Positions 20,742 through 21,907 of a stretch of 21,907 bases of DNA are shown one piece after another (the first letter of the stretch is position 1; each line of letters starts with the position of its first letter). The notes below the pieces were generated by a model. That model did not search any database. It had not been told where the DNA came from and saw only the letters and a program-made list of their open reading frames with translations. This DNA is from Plakobranchus ocellatus (Eukaryota > Mollusca > Gastropoda > Plakobranchidae). Made by a program: the position numbers and the translations under genes. The stretch covers positions 3,031,535 to 3,053,441 of the forward strand of contig BLXT01007308.1 of NCBI GenBank assembly GCA_019648995.1, written 5' to 3'.

Positions 20742-21560
20742 GTGAGCTTTGCTCCTGATTATTGTATCAATGTGTAGAAAAATACATTTGGTAATGAATA
20801 AGCATTTCATTGAAGATATGTCAATCGTCATTGTCCTCAAGTGCCGTTCACCAAGGTGATAGCATTTACATCTATGATTTTATCTGGATATTTCTCCATC
20901 TTACTGCTGACTGTGAACTTTCATCTTCTCTAAGCCTTATACTTAAGTCTCTTTTTTCCCATCTATCACTTTCTCTAACCACTTCCCTCTTTCTTCCTTT
21001 AGCTTAAATAATTCTGTCGGAGCTTTGAAAGCATTGCTGATCATATTTGGTATGCCATCTCACCCTTTTTTTTGCTATCCTAGAGTTTCATTGTTCACGA
21101 CAGTAGAAAGGTATAAATTAACAACAATATCAACACTGACATAGTCATACTTGTCTTTTGAATCAGCTGACTCACTGTCCTGGTCTAACTCAAATAGTTT
21201 TAGTGAAGAGACATTCTCTCAAGTGTTTTTTTTTAAACTTTCTCTATCTTTCTTTTGTTTTTGAAGATTTATTCTGCTATTTTATTGAATTTCATGATCC
21301 ATAACTTTCGGAGAGCCTCCATAATTTTCCTGTTAAAAACCACATTTTTGCTGCAGCTTAAAATTCGAATTTATTTATTGTATTTATCGAGTTAAGAAAC
21401 GCTCAAGATGCAATCAAACGAAAATTCTGCTCAATAAAGAAGATAACTCTTAGCAGTGGACTTTTCCTGCGTTGCATGTATACACATTGATTTAAACCTT
21501 GGTAGCCTTGTTAGTAATTTCATATTTTTAAGCAATATATGTCCTGTATGAATTTTTTAG
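20742..21560 (+). other. Intron 13 (819 nt, phase 0)
   Basis: AT-rich, with pyrimidine-rich patches at about 20920-21000. It ends tttttag at 21560. Nothing else is recognised. Confidence 0.88.

Positions 21561-21907
<347 letters not shown>

Noticed and set aside
21539-21560. ATG just before exon 14 as a start codon
   Set aside because: It lies in the intron, in another frame, before the tag acceptor.

Overview
The window is animal nuclear DNA: AT-rich, with GT-AG introns, many microsatellites and one decayed LINE. It carries the 3' half of one gene on the + strand, a type-1 ferlin (the dysferlin/myoferlin group). These are large tail-anchored membrane proteins with many C2 domains that act in calcium-dependent membrane fusion and repair. 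The long non-coding stretches, the repeat style and the Jockey-like LINE suggest a marine invertebrate, probably a lophotrochozoan such as a mollusc. The species cannot be fixed from this sequence.

Fourteen internal exons can be placed between 570 and 21793. Every intron phase is consistent, and together they give 768 complete codons plus 2 nt. In order they encode the approach to and whole of C2E (seven-domain naming; exons 1-3), a linker (exons 4-6), the DWWSK-containing segment (exons 7-8), C2F (exons 9-11), the C2F-C2G connector (exons 12-13) and the start of C2G (exon 14). The first exons, the rest of C2G and the transmembrane anchor lie outside the window. From exon 7 onward, long stretches align without gaps to vertebrate myoferlin and dysferlin as recalled from memory.

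The most unusual part is the C2E-C2F linker. In vertebrate type-1 ferlins it is a few tens of residues. Here it holds a 30-nt lysine-rich microexon and a 501-nt exon built by internal duplication: a 33-bp tandem copy and seven 21-bp units encoding a proline/lysine/aspartate heptad. Both exons are phase 0-0 and could be skipped without changing frame. The large exon also lies between a CT tract and a GA tract that are complementary in the pre-mRNA.

Between the exons there is a 5'-truncated, heavily decayed Jockey-like LINE in intron 5, trinucleotide, GA/CT and GATA arrays (two of them parts of larger tandem duplications), short inverted repeats, C-runs and two weak tRNA-SINE-like spots. No second gene, RNA gene or CRISPR array was found on either strand.
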